Positions 36,001 through 45,386 of a stretch of 64,000 bases of DNA are shown here, piece after piece. How positions within the stretch are numbered: the first letter of the stretch is position 1; every line of letters starts with the position of its first letter. The notes beneath the pieces were generated by a model. The model saw only the letters and a list, made by a program, of their open reading frames with translations. It had not been told where the DNA came from and ran no database searches. A program made the position numbers and the translations under genes. Origin of the DNA: Bolinopsis microptera (Eukaryota; Ctenophora; Tentaculata; Lobata; Bolinopsidae); NCBI RefSeq assembly GCF_026151205.1, contig NC_087082.1, positions 15,905,365-15,969,364 of the forward strand, in the 5' to 3' direction.

Positions 36001-36767
36001 CTGATAATTATACTTTGACCTATGATGGCTACAATTTACAGCGAGTTAAATGTATCAAGTTTCTGGGGGTGTTTATTGAGGAGTCGCTAAATTGGTCAGA
36101 TCATATAAACTATATCGGGAAGAAGGTTTCCAAAGTTAATGGTGTGCTTTATCAACTTCGTAAAACCGCCCCTAAAATGTTAAGAATTGCTATTTTTAAT
36201 GCACTCGTACAGTCGCATCTTTCCTATGGGATCACGGTTTGGGGAAGCAGCACAGCAACTAATAAGTTGAATAAACTTTTTATCAATCAAAAAAAGGCAT
36301 TAAGAAATGTGTTCGGGATTCGCAGAGTTAACAAACATCAGCAAGGAAATACGAAGCGTGTTTTCAGTGAAAACAAAGTGCTTACCATGTATGGACTTTA
36401 TCATAAATTTATTCTCACTGAGGGATTTCAGGTAGTGCATGCTGGTGGTTACCCAACGTTACTAAGAAAACACTTTCAAACTTCAGCTGTTAATGATAAA
36501 CGGCTTATTTGTCCTAGAGTGTATTATAAAGATAATATGCACAACATGTTATACGCTGTTCCCAGAATCTGGAATGCTGTTAACAACTCAAGTTATCTCA
36601 CTAGAAATATCACCACAATTTCATCCTTCAAGAACAATATTAAGCAGTTCATTCTCATGTACCAATCTAATGGTTCAAATAACACATGGGAACCATCCAA
36701 TCTTGATGCGCAAACATTTTTTGTCACTGCATCTAAGAACCCCGAGTCATACTCAGTTACACGTTAA
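33078..36767 (+). CDS. LINE ORF2 protein: PHD-type zinc fingers, AP endonuclease, reverse transcriptase
   Basis: This is an intact 1229-residue polyprotein. Residues ~15-70 form a PHD-like zinc finger (CYVCSKHV, then DDWYCPLCC). A second Cys/His finger follows at ~95-130 (FCVQCSRI, then ICNKCE). The AP endonuclease spans ~205-425, with GDFNFNC near 345 and SNHRPLVLS near 412. The reverse transcriptase spans ~690-1000, with SNYRPISILPVFSK, FGFRSGRST, IDYSKAFDTIKH, CGVPQGSVLGPLLF and active-site FADD near residue 916. The C-terminal region (YGITVWGSST, then ALRNVFGIRR) is normal. PHD fingers are known in some LINE proteins but usually in ORF1. The frame has no defect across 3.7 kb, which argues for a recent insertion. 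The exact clade (CR1/Jockey-like) is unsure. Confidence 0.88.
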   Translation: MSHSIYLKTNEVKRENCYVCSKHVYLHDSVVVCSLDGRIYHSRCFKIDNYSASEIRRYDDWYCPLCCREMFPFFDDTTDSNVDNSNQMFCVQCSRIISQRRDKITHCTICLNAAHASCISSICNKCENHSPNNTDCTDSSLFFNPYNQDFDQDKFDFDQDEVEEFCSTFSVASAILNDCACITPKPDTVKSLSNARSFTSKHTNLYYHNIDGFQTNFTEFLNQQLIFKGIDFQFYCFVETNLHEGVPHDYNITGFSAEHLFAIEGKRKGSGISIFFRDSCSFKRSRDLDIRNSYFECLGGSFVTDVGKCFLIVLYRFNKSANDEFFTKLNNIIEKYAHGPCIVLGDFNFNCFNHETDSSVSRYCELFFNFGMSPLVSRKTHTFRGATTLIDQIWSNYFTEDTSTYVIDNSISNHRPLVLSVPLNLNSYADNNSGGDNGTKPFLLHNVSPENYEKFGVEFNSYFANFTNLIANNPDSVNSAVSAQSCFTDFFTTFKQLYFEHIVEEIDLNSSKRNHYFKPWITIAIAKSCMTKNTLYNAWVNSRGSPNETIAMTVYKSYRAKLRDIIRFRKSCYFRDKFTRASGNIKKCWQIINEIRCKTNKLTFPDYISENGQLIRERRVICTHFNKYFTSIADKLNEKKYDDNSNPVLVPDFRDFLHSPVTNTIFLKPIVFSEISEIIRKLNSNKSSDFSPRILKLFNYQFSTILTHLFNNCMNNSLFPSELKIAKVLPLFKSGDRNSVSNYRPISILPVFSKIFEKLIQSRLISFFTKENVLHEGQFGFRSGRSTIQALNTSICNILKSLDQKNHTLAIFIDYSKAFDTIKHSILLQKLYHYGIRGKANELLASYLTGRSQYVHFDQDTFSDCLPITCGVPQGSVLGPLLFILYINDVTSCQCTCDNTAVCTSNCADRNLFVLFADDCNTFITNETLGGAFEKANALLCNLKSYIDANYLHINLTKSKFMLFRTPRSKPNFEADNYTLTYDGYNLQRVKCIKFLGVFIEESLNWSDHINYIGKKVSKVNGVLYQLRKTAPKMLRIAIFNALVQSHLSYGITVWGSSTATNKLNKLFINQKKALRNVFGIRRVNKHQQGNTKRVFSENKVLTMYGLYHKFILTEGFQVVHAGGYPTLLRKHFQTSAVNDKRLICPRVYYKDNMHNMLYAVPRIWNAVNNSSYLTRNITTISSFKNNIKQFILMYQSNGSNNTWEPSNLDAQTFFVTASKNPESYSVTR

Positions 36768-37110
36768 CACCATGCATGTTGTTACCATATTGCATGTTTT
36801 TGATATTTTGGCATGTGACTGCATGTACATTTACATGTTCAAATTGGACATTTTTTAGATTCTTATTCAAGCTGGGTAATTCCGACTGCATGTGCATGTT
36901 CATGTTCAATTTGTGACAATTCTTATTCAGTGTGTGTGATCATTTGAGCTGCGTTTTTAGCTGTTTTACCTTGCTTAATGTTCTATTTTGAATCTTAAAT
37001 TACCCCCTGAGGGGCATAGCTCCAACACTTCCCCCTCATTAAACGCCCCGTTTCTTTACTATGTGGGGGTTTGATAACCCCACCACTTTCCGTAACCTTA
37101 TTTCAGCAGC

Positions 37111-37162
37111 TTTTCTCACTTGGTGTCGCACAGTACATGTATTGTGCGACACCGGGTGAGAA
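37111..37162 (+). other. Hairpin in LINE 3' UTR
   Basis: CTTTTCTCACTTGGTGTCGC pairs with a near-perfect complement beginning GCGACACCGGGTGAG, around a short loop GTACATGTAT. It may be the 3' RNA structure recognised by the reverse transcriptase. That role is inferred. Confidence 0.55.
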
Positions 37163-38003
37163 GAGTCAAACGGGGTTCGAGATGCTCGGGTTTAAGATCA
37201 CCAGATTACCTGATCTTACTGGAAGTCACAACTTTGACACTACGCCTAAAGCATGGACGCATACGGGAAAACTCTCTGCATCCTGATGCTGACTATTCCC
37301 TCATCTTTCTCACTGATAGCAAATTTATCCCTACTCTGCTATTACTACTAAGTTACTGCCTACTACTCTAGTTACCCTGTCTTGACTACCTTTTGATTGG
37401 GAAGCTAGTTGAACTTTATTATTTTATTATGGACACATTGGATCTCTGTTAATAACAATTTTTGACATCTGTTGTAATACAGTAATGTATGTGATTTTCG
37501 CGTTTTTCCTCATTTATTCTGATCATGGATATTGATTGATACTAAGATTTTCACATTTATGAGAGTTTTTGAATTTTGGTCGCGTAATTTTGATTTTATT
37601 TGATTTTTGAACAAAATCTTTATTTAATTAGATTTCACTTTGTTTTTGACCAGTGGCTTACAAGCTTCTGGGTCCTGTTTTGAATTTTTTGGAGTGGATT
37701 GTTAGGGCCCTGGCATTTGCCGACAAAGCGGTTTTTATTTTTATGTTTTATAATCCTGTTGATTTGTATATACCGTTTTGAAAATTTTTCAAATCTAATC
37801 TAAAAATCTAATTGCTCAAGTATCAGTCTGCTGCACTGCCACTGTCGCTTTGTCACTGCCTGACCCTGCCCGTAAATTTATTAGTAGATAGTAAAAATTT
37901 TACCATGATTAATATTTTGTCGAATTTTCATAGAAATATGGTTATTTTGAACCATGTGATATGATGTGTTATAGTCATCAAATAAAATACAATTATATTA
38001 AAC

Positions 38004-39212
38004 TTAAAGGTGTATTGAAATTAACCTTTTCTTGGAGCTGAAGTGAGTAACCATTAGTTTGTTTCTTGCCACGATCCCGCGGATGCTGAGCGTCTTATCG
38101 GATTGTGAGATAGTAGGTGGTGGTCGGATCGACACATTAGCAATGTTCTCAAGTTCTATGCTCTTCTTCACATGCTCTGAAGTTGTCATCGGGAAATTCC
38201 GCTCAATGCAATAATTATGCAACACCATGCAGCTCACGATTATAGCGCATGCCATATCAGGTGCAAACATCAGGGCACCCCCACTCTCCTTGCAGAGGCA
38301 TCTGAAGCGAGATTTTAGTGCCCCAAATGCCCGCTCAATTACACACCGAGACTTCTTGTGGCGTCCATTATATTTTACCTTTGCCGTGGAGTCCGGTTCA
38401 AGATACGGTATCATCATTTCTTCTCTCTGAGCATACCCCGAATCCCCAATGAGCCAACCTTGGTAGTCAGAGGGTTTTGAAGCGAGGAAAAGCCCCAGTT
38501 CTTCTCTGAAAGAGCAATGCTCCCATATTGTAGAATCATTTACGCTCGCAGGCCACCGAACAGATGCTTCCAAAAACTTTAATCTATGGTCACAAATTGC
38601 CTGACAGTTAATGTAGTGTCCGGGATGCCGACCCACATACGCATCTTCGTCAACTGACGGGGCTCTTATCTTTATCTTAGTCCCATCAATTGCCCCAAGA
38701 CACCCTGGAAACCCACCATAATCCAGGAAACCTTGTTTAGTCGCAACAACCGAGCTTGTTTCCCACGAGTTAGTGATATACTCACTCGCCAATGACGACA
38801 AGGCAACCGAAACATTCTTTACACAATTCTCGACAGAACCAAGTGACAGTTTGAGGTCGGCAGTGCTGCGAAGTGAGCGAAGTGAGTTGCCAGAGGAATA
38901 GAAGCTAAGGGCAACCATGAGCTGAGTCTCAACAGGGAGGCCAGATTGAGTCTTCCGCTCAATCAACTCGTGTTTTCTGATTTTTTCTGCGAAATGATGG
39001 ATTCCGACTTTGTCTAAACGAAAATTATCTATTATTGAAGTATCAGTAGAGCGGTCAAGAAAGTCAGTAACAGACTGATGAGTTCGACTGACGACCGGAT
39101 GGCTCTGGACGGTGACCCTGTTGCTATACCAATGATAAAATGCCATTATTGATTTCGTGAATTCCTTAAATGCAAATAAATTAAGTTGATTGTTGAGGGA
39201 GTGTGGTATCAT
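38004..39212 (-). CDS. Harbinger transposase (DDE_Tnp_4, HARBI1-like)
   Basis: This intact 402-residue protein has the catalytic triad of the PIF/Harbinger family: D176 in CLGAIDGTKIKI, D257 in GWLIGDSGY and E293 in RCVIERAFGALKSRFRCL. The N-terminal part (residues ~50-160) is helical, as in HARBI1. It would cut and rejoin the element ends, normally together with the Myb-like partner that guides it to the nucleus and to DNA. That partner is encoded divergently at 39992-41152, 780 bp away. The start chosen is the first ATG; a shorter start at residue 23 is possible. All residues needed for catalysis seem present, so the protein may be functional. Confidence 0.92.
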   Translation of the reverse strand: MIPHSLNNQLNLFAFKEFTKSIMAFYHWYSNRVTVQSHPVVSRTHQSVTDFLDRSTDTSIIDNFRLDKVGIHHFAEKIRKHELIERKTQSGLPVETQLMVALSFYSSGNSLRSLRSTADLKLSLGSVENCVKNVSVALSSLASEYITNSWETSSVVATKQGFLDYGGFPGCLGAIDGTKIKIRAPSVDEDAYVGRHPGHYINCQAICDHRLKFLEASVRWPASVNDSTIWEHCSFREELGLFLASKPSDYQGWLIGDSGYAQREEMMIPYLEPDSTAKVKYNGRHKKSRCVIERAFGALKSRFRCLCKESGGALMFAPDMACAIIVSCMVLHNYCIERNFPMTTSEHVKKSIELENIANVSIRPPPTISQSDKTLSIRGIVARNKLMVTHFSSKKRLISIHL

Positions 39213-39991
39213 AAATTATAGTCATATGTGTATTTATTAGTTAAAATTCCTTATTATATATATACAATATATATATATGAAAGAGAAATATATATATATA
39301 TAATAATTATAATAGGTAATCAACTCAGAAAGTGCTGGAACTGATCCTGGAAGTAATGTAAGAATTCAAGTAATGTAAGCAAAATCACACACACTGAATT
39401 TGGTTTGGTTTGGTTTGGTTTAGAGAGCTTAGACGTGAGGTCTAAACTGGGTCGATTGAAAAGTGAGCTACAGATTAGCGGCTGGGAAAAACAAAGAGAT
39501 GGAGATTAGTGATTAACTATGCTGGTAATCAGCATCAAAATACCTGTAGGTGCTGAGTGAACGTTTGGCAGACCATAAAAACCGGAAGAAAAACTGTTAA
39601 TGACTTAAACATCCTAGAATTAAGTGCCACAACCATGAGGTTAAAGTCAAGAAGGTCTAAAATGGATCTAATTGTATAATGTGCTACCGAGAAAAGTACT
39701 TAGCAAAGTAACATGAGGAAATTAAACTACTATAAGGGGATAAATGGTGATCGTGAGATAATAACTACAAACCATGCCTCATGATAGACGATAAAGTGAG
39801 TATATGAATGGAAAGAGCTAAATAATTAACTCCGGTAATTAAATACTGGTATTACATAAAATAGTGAAGTCCACACATTTAAAATTCTGTCCATTATAGA
39901 AACTGTGCCGGGGTAATTTAAGCGGGAAAAAACTAACAGCAGGAGCCGGGATTATCAGAATCTATCCCGCCCGCCCGTTCTTCGCTCAAAT
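39213..39991. promoter_or_regulatory. Divergent intergenic region of Harbinger
   Basis: Transposase (minus) and Myb-like gene (plus) are read away from here, so both promoters should lie within it. It has a TATATA-rich microsatellite at 39252-39305 and (TTTGG)n at 39398-39421. No specific promoter element can be named. Confidence 0.45.
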
Positions 39992-41152
39992 TTGTTTTCT
40001 GTTATAATTATCAGTTATCAACCTTCATCATGCAGACGGACCGTATCTGATATTACCGCTATTACTCCACCTTCTGATCCTATAGACCGGCCTTCCTCAT
40101 CCAATACTGAACAGATCTCATCGGATTCGACAGGACCTCCTTTGGACACTGACCTAACTACTTTAGACGCTGAACTCGCTACTTTAGACACTGAACTCGC
40201 TAGAATTACATCAGATGGCGACCTCACTACTTCGGACAATGGAATAACCCCGCCGATAACCATCATCAATGCCTCACTAGGGAAAAGGAAAAGAAAGAAA
40301 CAGAAGGCGGAGCCCGTAACTGCAGTTGTCAAGAAGGAACGAGCACGGAACTTCACCTCGGAGGAGGTGCAAGTTATTATGCAGGAAGCGGGGAAGAACA
40401 CAGCTATTATCAAAGGCCGATTCACGCCTACTATAACCAGCGAGGCAAAGGAGAAATTGTGGTTAGCAATAACTAAGTCGGTGAACGCGATCAACAGTAA
40501 AGGAGACAGAGAATGGAAGGATGTTAGGAAGAAATGGATCGACACTTCATGCTCTGCTAGGTCCAAGCTTCGCAACATTGAAAAGGAGCAGCGAAAGACT
40601 GGTGGTGGCGCCAGCTCAGCCCCCCCTCTCAGCAAGGTGGAAACCCTTGCTTTGGACAGTATATCAGGAACAACTGTTCGGGGTATTCCAGGAGGAATCG
40701 ACACTGCAGATGTGTCACGTTCTTGTGGAATCATTGGAAGTTTGATAGCTCACTCAAACCTGGTGCTAAACGACAGTAACGACTCGGAAATATCCTTTGA
40801 CCTGAACAGAAACCCGAGATCCAGCACCCCGAGATCCAGCACCCCGAGATCCAGCACCCCGATTCCCTCCCCCGACTCCTCTATTCAGAGTCCCTTCTCT
40901 CTATCAACACCACCATCCTCCTTTCAACTGCAACCCTCTCCACTAGCCACACAAACCTCCTCTCAGAATCCTCCTGCTAGAGCTACAACTGGCTCGATCC
41001 GCTCAAGCAGAACGGTTACAAGAGACGTCCGAAACGACGAGTTTAAGCAGTTGCTGGCAGAACAGAAACGGACAAACGACATCCAGGAAGGCATGCTTAG
41101 ACTGCAACGAGCGAAAAATAAACGATCAGTGAAATACATTTCATTGTGGTAG
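39992..41152 (+). CDS. Harbinger Myb/SANT-like DNA-binding protein
   Basis: The frame is intact, 386 residues. Residues ~110-200 form a trihelical Myb/SANT-like domain of the NAIF1/Harbinger kind (ARNFTSEEVQVIMQEAGKN, then REWKDVRKKWIDTSCSARS). A basic stretch GKRKRKKQK just before it is a likely nuclear signal. The region after it is Ser/Pro-rich with three perfect RSSTP repeats encoded by a 15-bp tandem repeat at 40819-40863. In known Harbinger systems this protein binds subterminal sites and recruits the transposase. TGTCCACGAAAC repeats near both ends are candidate sites (inference). The true start may be later, for example an ATG near 40029 region or 40215, because the first ~100 residues are low complexity. 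Confidence 0.85.
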   Translation: MFSVIIISYQPSSCRRTVSDITAITPPSDPIDRPSSSNTEQISSDSTGPPLDTDLTTLDAELATLDTELARITSDGDLTTSDNGITPPITIINASLGKRKRKKQKAEPVTAVVKKERARNFTSEEVQVIMQEAGKNTAIIKGRFTPTITSEAKEKLWLAITKSVNAINSKGDREWKDVRKKWIDTSCSARSKLRNIEKEQRKTGGGASSAPPLSKVETLALDSISGTTVRGIPGGIDTADVSRSCGIIGSLIAHSNLVLNDSNDSEISFDLNRNPRSSTPRSSTPRSSTPIPSPDSSIQSPFSLSTPPSSFQLQPSPLATQTSSQNPPARATTGSIRSSRTVTRDVRNDEFKQLLAEQKRTNDIQEGMLRLQRAKNKRSVKYISLW

Positions 41153-41832
41153 TTGTACATATCTCAGTGACTGAGCATATAATTATAAACGTTTGATCTA
41201 TTATGGTATATATAATCTTTAATCTTACAGTTAAGTTACATGGTACGCATGGAATTTATCATATTATTTTATATTGTTGTAACATACTTGTTTATTTTTG
41301 TCTCTAGCTCTTGATGAATGATTTAAAACGATTTAAATTACATTTTATAACACATCAATAAACTTGATAGAATTACATTAGATACACTTGAAATAAAGTA
41401 AGAACAAGAAATAAAGACCGCCATCAATTCTATTAACACAACGCAAAACGAGTTCAATTTATGATTAAAATGGCGTTACACAAGAGCTGCGCGTTCCGAC
41501 TGCGTGAATTAACTTGTGTTGCGAATCTCCTATTGGTCAATGTACCGCGTCACGTGATAAAACAATTTGCTCTACGATCAACCTTGAACTGAGTTTCGTG
41601 GACAAGATTCCGGAGGCTAATTAAATTGATTTACATGATCTCAGATTACAAAATGTTTCGTGGACACTTTTTAGGCGCGATCGTAAAGTTACGATCGATC
41701 TTAGAGTACACGATATAACTTACGATATAACTTTCGTGGAGGACACCCAGGTTACCATGTACTGGGGAGTTTATCAATTCTCTACCAAAGTTGGCAGGAA
41801 CTCTTACTTTGGGGATCATCGCTAGGATTGTT

Positions 41833-41960
41833 AGTTTTAGATAATTTCCCCGAATAAAGTATTCAAACAATATACACATAATATTACAATGACCCTATAT
41901 AAAAATTCAATAAACATCTGAGTAAATTTTAAAAAACCCTTTAAGTAGTAAAAGTAGCCA
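41833..41960 (-). mobile_element. 3' UTR scrap of the retroelement seen at 4.2 kb
   Basis: Reversed, this sequence reads CTACTTAAAGGGTTTTTT and then TTGAATTTTTATATAGGGTC, matching 4203-4285 on the plus strand. It directly abuts the split BTB exon. Only the extreme 3' end of the element is present. Confidence 0.75.
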
Positions 41961-42049
41961 ATTCAATGTAGGCAATTCAATGTACTGGTTAGTTTGAAAT
42001 AATATTAAATTAAATTATTTGCTTGATGACCAGTGACCTTAAATTAATT

Positions 42050-45000
42050 GGCAATGCTGCTGACAGTAAAAGTGTTACTGAGTATTTACATGAATTAGAA
42101 ATCTGGGAAAGTATTTTGTTACTTAGAGTAAAGTAAAGTAGTTTGTCTAGTTTGTCGGTCAAAGCACCAGTTTTACTCTTTAAAACTTGCTTTGCAACGA
42201 AGTTCATAACAAAATCAGGGCAGACATTTTCCTCGTACCTAAAATATACAATGAGGAAGTTTAGAAGTAAAGACAAAATATAAAGCTCAACATATCTAAA
42301 TAACAATAGATAAGCAGCGACCAAATTTATCATATTCAGGTTGCGATAAAAATTTGAAATTTTATTAAAGATTTAACACACAGATCACACAACTAAAATC
42401 CTAGATCCTCACTTGAAAAACATCAACCTGGAATCCAGGCACGTAAAGGGTGAGCCTTGTTGAAGTCTTCACTCTACAACAACACCATAATCCTCACAAA
42501 ATAGCTTGGAAGTACTAGTTATAGTTCCCGCAAAATATGAAAACTACTCGCAAACATTCCACTAGTATCCATCGTCGGAGTCCTGAATATACTCTAGCTC
42601 CAAGTTAAAGGATTTGCCAAATCTGTGGGAGAACTGTTTAGATCTAACAAAGAGTTTGTACGGAAAATATGTGGAGAATTGCTCAAGGTGACATTTTAGT
42701 ATGTACGAAAGATGGTAAACATACACGATTCAATAGCTTCATAAAAGGTTTAATTCGAGGCGGAAAATCATCAAACCTCTGGGGTGTTTCATTTCGTGAA
42801 TAAGGAGATGAGAAGCGCGAATAGCGTGGAGCTCCTCGCTTATCAGGGAGATCTGCTCCTATAAATTATACAGAATATATTATGTAATTATATACAAAAT
42901 ACATATACATACAGCAAATAGAAAGTACATAAATCATCAGCCTACTCCTCTGTAGAACCTTTTAAAAAACTGGGGATGGCCCTAGGGGGTATCTAATTAT
43001 GGTGAAAAATGGTGAATGATTTTTATGGTGAATCGGGTTTCCAAATTTTTGAAAAAATGTCACCAAAATTTCACCATTTTTCACCATCGGATCGGATACC
43101 ACCGTACCTGGCGCCATATATTGCGCCAGGTACGGTATATTATATATATATCAGGAGCAGTATTGGCTTGCTAGTTTGCTTAAATAGTTCATTCAAATCC
43201 GATAACACTGTCGTCATTGTTTCTTCGAAAAGTTAAATTCTGTACTTAAAGTTTACTACATCACTGTCCCTACTTATAATTGATGATAGAAAATAAATCT
43301 GACGGGATGGCTTTAGTTGGCTCAGGCTGTCCCTCTAAATCGTCGTAAAGTCAGTCAGTCAATTAATGAATACGTCGATTGGTTTATTGATTAATTTATT
43401 GCCAGCCTAACTGCAAAGCACTGGCCTCCATACCGTAAAAACTTACTTGATTTAGATTCCCTGCTGCTTGAAGCTACGGCAGCCTCCATCTTCTGCAGCT
43501 CTTCCTGCTCTTCTTTTGCGTGTTCTCTGTGTATACCATCTATTCTCTGTGGTCCAGACACAATACGGCGCGGCACCCAGTTATTATCACGCAACTCCAC
43601 GACGTCTTGTATCATGAACCGGATACGGTACGCGTAGTTCGAATCTACAAAAGGATAACATTTAGAATATAGTAAACGTAGCTGGAATCTTAACAATTAA
43701 ACAAAGAATAATTATATTATGCAAGTGTTCTAGAAGAGGTCACCTAGCTAATCTTATCAAAAGTTGCTAAACATACTTGATCCCAATTCTTTGAAGTCAC
43801 CGAAACTTTTCTCGAAAGCTCGTTTCTTAAGTTCATCCTTGCACTCGTTCTCAAGTTTTAGTCCGACGGTAGAAAACAACTTAGCGAGACATTCCACCAC
43901 TTCCTCATCCAACTTTCCTTGTGCTCGTTTAGCCAGCAGGTTACCAACACACTGAAAAGGTGTTACCATGGTAACCAAAAACAGTGGATATTGATTACCT
44001 CGGTAAACTAGATAGGGGTTGCCATGGTTTCTGGATAGGAGTCAGAGGCATTGGTTTTATTTTAGATATGGATATAACTAATTCATCACACAGTGGAGTA
44101 AGAAATTCTCTTCTCAACAAAACAATAGTCTCTAGAGTCTAACCTGGCTGAGGATGATTTTAGAGGACAACATGCCCAAATTGAAGAGTTCCCCAATGAA
44201 GTTGATGTTACCCAGCATCCTTCTTTTAAATTTGCTGCTCTGGAACAACAGCTCCTCCATTTGTGCCTGCTTCTCGTTCTCGGCCAAATCAGCTGAGGGT
44301 AATTGTATTAGTAAGCATGAGTAGTGGACGGGGTTTCCGGTTTGGATTGTTGTATGTTGTTTGTATCTTTGTTGTATTTATGAAACTCACTACGGGCTTG
44401 AAGTTCATCCATCTTTTTGTTGAGTTTATCCCCATCGCTCTTTTCTCTGAAAAACTCCTTCTGACATCTGTTCAGCAGAGTCTTTCTGAACGGAGACACT
44501 TTGGAGTTCTGCTCCTCCGGAAACTTAATCGCTCCCATTATCTGACAAAATAATCATTATAAATTTGATAAGTACTAAATTTGATAAATAGAAACTACAA
44601 AGTTTTCCATTCACCTGGCAACCGGGCCGAGCGTACCCACTTTTGAAAGGTAAGCTTAATAAAATAAGAATATCAAATTATGAATGGATAATAGACAATT
44701 ACCGTGTAAACTTAAGGTTGGCATATATCATACAAACTAACCTTACAGAGGTTAGCATAAGTCTGACTGTAGAGTGGCTCCAACACGGCTTTCTCAAAAA
44801 TAATCTCCACTGCTATCTCCAGTTTTTCCATGTTATCAATACCCAGCTGCAGTATATGCGCACATAAATCCTTGAAGTTTTGTGGAGTAATTTTGTTGAG
44901 AATAGCCAGGATGTCACCGTGCAGCATTTTCGACTTTTTCAAGTCCCGTAATTCTCGTTTAGAGAGCCACGTGTTAGAATTCTTCTTGTGAGTCTGCAGC

Positions 45001-45359
45001 AATAAGTTATTGAATAGTGAATAGTGCAAGTGAATACTCCTAGTATTTAATTGGCTAAACTACTATACATAATCATTCTGGTAATCAAAAATGTTGATAT
45101 ATTGTGCAGTGTGCACAAGTTAAAGCATTAAATACTTATACTTTCAACGCGAACAAGTCAGTCAATAAATTATTTAACAAATTATTGAACAAATTAGTTG
45201 ACAAATTATTGTATTAATTAAAATTGTACCTGGATTAGTGCGAGAGTATGTTTGGTGGGGTTGATGGAGTGGCTCATTTTCATACTTTTCATACTCCTTT
45301 CCTCTCTTTGTGAAATGTTGCTGCCTGGCTTCTCCCCAGTTTTAATACTTTCAACACTA
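42050..45359 (-). CDS. EIF4G: eIF4G, MIF4G domain and probable MA3 domain, partial
   Basis: eIF4G is the scaffold that links eIF4E, eIF4A and the ribosome in translation initiation. Exons read downwards: ~45359-45230 (tentative), 44993-44742, 44541-44394, 44292-44144, 43951-43777 and 43644-43447. From the second onward splice sites and phases agree. Diagnostic sequences are [64 protein letters not shown] and [18 protein letters not shown], matching the animal MIF4G domain in order. An exon starting 42861 ([19 protein letters not shown]) is likely. One at 42238 to ~42050 ([19 protein letters not shown], then LSNKILSQ) resembles the start of MA3. The N-terminal part is not found; a LINE fragment abuts at 45.4 kb. 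The remaining C-terminus is missing where the retroelement/Harbinger block begins. Confidence 0.8.
42993..43136. other. Two adjacent hairpins in an eIF4G intron
   Basis: The first pairs ATGGTGAAAAATGGTGAA (42999-43016) with its exact complement at 43070-43087, with GGTATC/GATACC further out. The second pairs ACCGTACCTGGCGC (43101-43114) with 43123-43136. This could be a small snap-back insertion. Confidence 0.65.
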
Positions 45360-45386
45360 CTATATAACAAATAATTTGAGTTCAGG

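Larger units (their letters stand above)
31250..37900 (+). mobile_element. Complete-looking two-ORF non-LTR retrotransposon inside the Harbinger element
   Basis: ORF1 (31635-32381) and ORF2 (33078-36767) are both uninterrupted and in the same direction, so this copy may be recently active. The outer limits are estimates: Harbinger subterminal motifs stop near 31180 and the transposase gene begins at 38004. No target duplication could be assigned. A strong hairpin lies in the 3' UTR at 37111-37162. Confidence 0.75.
30825..41749. mobile_element. PIF/Harbinger DNA transposon with nested LINE
   Basis: Terminal inverted repeats read TGGGTGTCCTCCACGAAA at 30825-30842 and its complement at 41732-41749. 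They sit exactly where the BTB exon is interrupted. The remaining flank bases fit a CWG-type target (CTG left, CAG right), although the two differ at one base. Subterminal copies of TGTCCACGAAAC lie at 30913, 41593 (inverted) and 41655 (inverted), with many TTACGATATAAC and TTACGATC motifs near both ends. The element encodes both usual Harbinger proteins, transposase and Myb-like, transcribed divergently. Without the LINE it would be about 4.5 kb. Confidence 0.85.
30627..41832 (-). pseudogene. Fourth BTB gene copy (exon 1 region), inverted and split by a transposon
   Basis: The 5' part of exon 1 lies at 41750-41832 (minus strand, MIPKVRVPANFGREL to VHGN). The 3' part of exon 1 and the start of intron 1 lie at 30627-30824 (LNLKDGSVLRVNSVIM to NLCQ, then GTACTGAGAG). 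Joined, they restore an intact exon 1 most like copy 1. The 10.9 kb between them is a Harbinger transposon with a nested LINE. Exon 2 and all downstream exons are missing, so this was already a fragment or was cut at the 30.1-30.6 kb border. It cannot make a BTB protein. Confidence 0.85.

Noticed and set aside
37165-37190. GGTTCGAGATGC, similar to a tRNA T arm
   Set aside because: No D arm, anticodon stem or acceptor stem could be folded around it; it is part of the LINE 3' UTR.
42566-42700. Open minus-strand stretch ending [11 protein letters not shown], and an open plus-strand stretch in the same place
   Set aside because: Could be an alternative last exon of eIF4G, but no convincing acceptor or homology.
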